Shown one piece after another: positions 60,801-64,000 of a stretch of 64,000 nucleotides of DNA (the first letter of the stretch is position 1; the number at the start of each line of letters is the position of its first letter). The translations under genes and the position numbers were made by a program. Origin of the DNA: Thermohalobaculum sp039028795 (lineage in GTDB: Bacteria; Pseudomonadota; Alphaproteobacteria; Rhodobacterales; Rhodobacteraceae); contig JBCCHJ010000005.1 of the NCBI GenBank assembly GCA_039028795.1, positions 83,124-147,123 on the forward strand, given 5' to 3'. Below the pieces are notes generated by a model. The model ran no database searches, had not been told where the DNA came from, and saw nothing but the letters and a program-made list of their open reading frames with translations.

Positions 60801-61739
60801 CTATTCTTCGTTCGCGACCATGTGCCCTGGGCTAACTTCCCGGAAAGTCAGGGTTCCGGGCTTGTAGTCCAGCGCCCGCACAGCCGATGGGATTTCATCC
60901 ACCATCAGGCCGCGTTCCGCACGATCCGCTGTCGGGTCTGCAATCGGAACCGCTGACAGAAGCTTTTGCGTGTAGGAATGCTGCGGATTGTCGAAGACCT
61001 CGCGGCGCGGGCCCATTTCTACGATCCGGCCAAGATACATCACTGCAACACGGTGGGCGATGCGCTCCACCACCGCCATATCGTGGCTGATGAACAGCAA
61101 TGAAAGCCCGAATTCTTCCTGCAACCCCATGAACAGATTGATCACCTGGGCCTGAATTGTGACGTCCAGGGCCGAAACGGCCTCATCCGCGATGATCATC
61201 CGCGGGCTCAGCCCCAACGCCCGGGCGATGCAGATGCGTTGGCGCTGTCCGCCGGAAAACTCGTGTGGATAGCGGTCGAAGTGCGCCGGTTGCAGACCGA
61301 CTTTGCGCAACAGCCCGACAACATGGTCCTTCACGTCTGCCTTGGGCATGATATTGTGAACCAGCATTGGTTCCGAAATCGAGGTTCCCACCGTTTGTCG
61401 TGGATTCAGCGACGAATAAGGGTCCTGAAAGATCATCTGCATCTGAGTGACAGCATCCCGCCGGTCGCTACGCGACATGGCCGTCAGATCAACACCATCG
61501 AATTCAATCTTTCCGGCCGTGGCTTTTTCAAGACCGATCAGTGTGCGCCCGGTTGTGGATTTTCCGCAGCCGGATTCACCCACCATCGCCAGCGTCTCGG
61601 CGGGTTTTATGTGAAAACTTATATCTTCGACCGCATGCACCCGTGCCGTGACGCCGCCAAGCAAACCGCCGGTAATGTCGAAATAGGTAGTCATCCCCTC
61701 GACATTCAACAGCGGTGCTGAGTTTTGATCTAATGGCAT
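60801..61739 (-). CDS. Oligopeptide-type ABC transporter ATP-binding protein (DppF/OppF)
   Basis: A 312-residue ATPase. Walker A is GESGCGKST (about residues 55-63), the signature motif is FSGGQRQRICIARAL, and Walker B is MIIADEAVSALDV, followed by the switch His in FISHDM. The C-terminal oligopeptide extension NPQHSYTQKLLSAVPIADP is present. It lies 13 bp after the first ATPase gene. Confidence 0.96.
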   Translation of the reverse strand: MPLDQNSAPLLNVEGMTTYFDITGGLLGGVTARVHAVEDISFHIKPAETLAMVGESGCGKSTTGRTLIGLEKATAGKIEFDGVDLTAMSRSDRRDAVTQMQMIFQDPYSSLNPRQTVGTSISEPMLVHNIMPKADVKDHVVGLLRKVGLQPAHFDRYPHEFSGGQRQRICIARALGLSPRMIIADEAVSALDVTIQAQVINLFMGLQEEFGLSLLFISHDMAVVERIAHRVAVMYLGRIVEMGPRREVFDNPQHSYTQKLLSAVPIADPTADRAERGLMVDEIPSAVRALDYKPGTLTFREVSPGHMVANEE

Positions 61740-61752
61740 TTCGGCACTCTCC

Positions 61753-62646
<894 letters not shown>

Positions 62647-62861
62647 GTGCGTTTGTTCCTCCCCATCAGGCCGCAGCAGTAGACATGCGATCTGCCCGAA
62701 TTTCCCTACTGTCTCTCTTTTTGTTTTTTCGGTGCTTCCGACCGCGTCTTGCGGAGACTAACATAATCTTTGCAATGCGATTGGACGTTTCGCAAGCGGA
62801 AACCTGCCAATTGCAGGAAGCTTTCCACCTCTTGGATGGATGACAGACCTGATCACCCAGG

Positions 62862-62885
62862 TTAATGCGGAAGAATCCGCATTAA
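62862..62885 (+). promoter_or_regulatory. Perfect 10-bp hairpin upstream of the enoyl-CoA hydratase ribosome site
   Basis: Arms TTAATGCGGA and TCCGCATTAA enclose an AGAA loop. The hairpin ends 1-2 bases before the ribosome site AGAGGA and 12 bp before the ATG. No T-run follows, so it is either an operator or an RNA structure affecting translation. Confidence 0.6.
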
Positions 62886-62897
62886 AGAGGACCAGGC

Positions 62898-63707
62898 ATG
62901 GCGAAGATTGTCAGAACTTCGATCGACAAACGTGGGGTCGCGACGGTCTGGCTTAATCGACCCGATCGCAACAATGCCTACAATGGCGACATGATCCAGG
63001 CGCTGCTTAAGGGTGCCGCGAAACTGGGCGCGGACCCCAAGGTCCGTGTTGTCGTGCTGCGCGGCAAGGGCAAGCACTTTCAGGCTGGCGCCGATCTGGC
63101 TTGGATACAATCGGTCAGGGCAGGGTCAGTCGAGCAGAACATCAATGTCAGCCAGCGGACCACGGATGCTGTACACGGGCTGACGGCAATGCCCAAGCCT
63201 GTGATTGCCATGGTTCACGGGGGATGCTTCGGCGGCGGCACGGGCATCATAGCCGCCTGCGACATTGTCATTGCCGATCGGTCAGCAATTTTTTCGATCA
63301 CCGAGGCACGATGGGGCCTTACTGCTGTACCGATCGTACCACAGCTTCTGTCGCGGATCGGGCCGGGACGATTGCGCCGCTATGCGCTGAGTTGCGAGCG
63401 GTTCGGGGCTGATCGCGCCATGGAGATTGGCCTTGTCGACGAGGTCTGCGAGGTCGGCGATCTGGATGCCGCAGCAGAACCGATCATCGACGCTTTGCTG
63501 CACTGCCCGCCGGATGCCTTGGCGCAATCAAAGGAGTCGATCCTCAAGTACTCTGGGCTGATGTTTTCCGACCTGGACCGGGCTGAAATGGCCCGGCCTC
63601 ACGCCATGAAGCGCCTTTCGTCAGAGGCGGACGAAGGTTTGAAAAGCTTCCTCGAACGGCGGGAGCCGGAATGGTACCCGAAGCCCACCGCAAAGAAAAC
63701 GGGATAG
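62898..63707 (+). CDS. Enoyl-CoA hydratase/isomerase family protein
   Basis: A 269-residue crotonase-fold protein. The oxyanion loops are GKGKHFQAGADLAWIQS and AMVHGGCFGGGTGIIAACDI; the position of the catalytic Glu falls in ITEARWGLTAVPIVPQ. The sequence resembles the methylglutaconyl-CoA hydratase branch (AxxWxxSMxxGxxxN-like insert), which would suit leucine breakdown, but this is inference. ATG at 62898 has AGAGGA upstream. It is divergent from the ABC operon. No partner gene is adjacent. Confidence 0.9.
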   Translation: MAKIVRTSIDKRGVATVWLNRPDRNNAYNGDMIQALLKGAAKLGADPKVRVVVLRGKGKHFQAGADLAWIQSVRAGSVEQNINVSQRTTDAVHGLTAMPKPVIAMVHGGCFGGGTGIIAACDIVIADRSAIFSITEARWGLTAVPIVPQLLSRIGPGRLRRYALSCERFGADRAMEIGLVDEVCEVGDLDAAAEPIIDALLHCPPDALAQSKESILKYSGLMFSDLDRAEMARPHAMKRLSSEADEGLKSFLERREPEWYPKPTAKKTG

Positions 63708-63874
63708 ATCGCTGGCATTTGTAAAACTGTGCGCGAGGCTGTTGCTTCTTGTTGGTAACCCGTCAAGCGATCGGAGGATCTAGGCTGGCCATCGACTTTT
63801 GCCGCCGCTAAACGTTCAAATCGCTGGGTCGCGGACGAACCTGTGGTTCCACCAAAATCCGATAATGTCCGTGC
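63708..63874. other. Intergenic sequence, nothing recognised
   Basis: Between the hydratase stop and the possible fragment at 63875 I saw no gene and no clear terminator. This stretch may hold the fragment's own downstream region. Confidence 0.3.
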
Positions 63875-64000
63875 TCAGTCTTCGACCTTCGGGGTTTGAT
63901 CAAGGGTCGGGGCGAAGAGGCGGTAATCTGTTTCCAAAAATTGAAGACTTAACAATTGCCGTATGGGTTTCCGCACGATCGTGGAATGGGAGCAGAATGC
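63875..64000 (-). CDS. Possible C-terminal fragment of a gene running off the right edge
   Basis: The minus-strand frame is open from the edge to a stop at 63875-63877, giving 41 residues that include LQFLETDYRLFAPTLDQTPK. The composition looks like coding sequence, but a chance open stretch of this length is possible. No family is recognised and no start is visible. Confidence 0.3.
   Translation of the reverse strand, partial: AFCSHSTIVRKPIRQLLSLQFLETDYRLFAPTLDQTPKVED

Overview
The window reads as chromosomal DNA from an alphaproteobacterium, most likely a marine member of the Rhodobacterales (Roseobacter/Rhodobacteraceae type). The main evidence is the block ispDF-pgpA (minus strand) facing dusB-ntrB-ntrC-ntrY-ntrX (plus strand), followed by trkA-trkH-hfq-hflX. 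Supporting evidence is the fused ispDF, a protein with a VPLPA-CTERM-like sorting tail, and many genes for CoA-ester and amino-acid catabolism. I saw no rRNA, tRNA, CRISPR array, complete insertion sequence or prophage. Two genes look broken: an aquaporin remnant and an isocitrate lyase/PEP mutase-family gene with an in-frame UGA.

Layout. 0-4.4 kb: end of a methyltransferase gene, the aquaporin Z remnant, and a divergent oxyR/katG pair (peroxide defence). 4.7-8.2 kb: mtnA with a translationally coupled EamA transporter, a DM13 lipoprotein and a Sel1-repeat protein. 8.3-12.6 kb: hpt, a RatA/COQ10-like protein, pncC-pgpA-ispDF (minus) and dusB (plus). 12.6-19 kb: the two nitrogen two-component systems, ntrBC and ntrYX. 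19-22.2 kb: a very large membrane-anchored patatin-like lipase. 22.5-27.1 kb: trkA-trkH (potassium uptake), hfq, hflX.

27-41 kb is metabolic. It holds a glycosyltransferase-like protein, a GST, a beta-hydroxyacid dehydrogenase, an EamA transporter and a 4HBT thioesterase. These are followed by a minus-strand operon (CaiB-type CoA-transferase, a small NIF3/CutA-like protein, an M20 carbamoylase-type hydrolase and a maleate isomerase-type enzyme). An MFS transporter, a PLP decarboxylase, a HAD phosphatase and a second CaiB/acyl-CoA dehydrogenase pair come next. 41-47 kb: YceI, a GNAT, an enoyl-CoA hydratase, an LprI-like protein, a short MCP-like protein, and the coupled set RidA / HMG-CoA-lyase-like / acyl-CoA dehydrogenase.

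47-53 kb: a VPLPA-CTERM exoprotein, a secreted hypothetical protein, a CPT-like kinase and a universal stress protein. Then a TIM-barrel amidohydrolase lies divergent from the ICL/PEP-mutase gene, an SDR and a ureohydrolase. 53-55 kb: a PspA/YiaAB membrane-stress pair divergent from a TetR repressor, with two matching palindromic operators between them. 54.7-57 kb: a dienelactone-hydrolase-like lipoprotein and an MFS transporter. 57-62.7 kb: a complete oligopeptide-type ABC importer in the order ATPase, ATPase, binding protein, permease, permease. 62.9-63.7 kb: an enoyl-CoA hydratase with a perfect hairpin just upstream of its ribosome binding site. A possible C-terminal gene fragment runs off the right edge on the minus strand.

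The most interesting single observation is at 50,633: one UGA codon sits exactly where the ICL/PEP-mutase family has its catalytic cysteine, with the frame intact and family-like on both sides. It is either a very precisely placed nonsense mutation or error, or a candidate Cys-to-Sec case. The sequence alone does not decide between them, and no canonical SECIS is visible.
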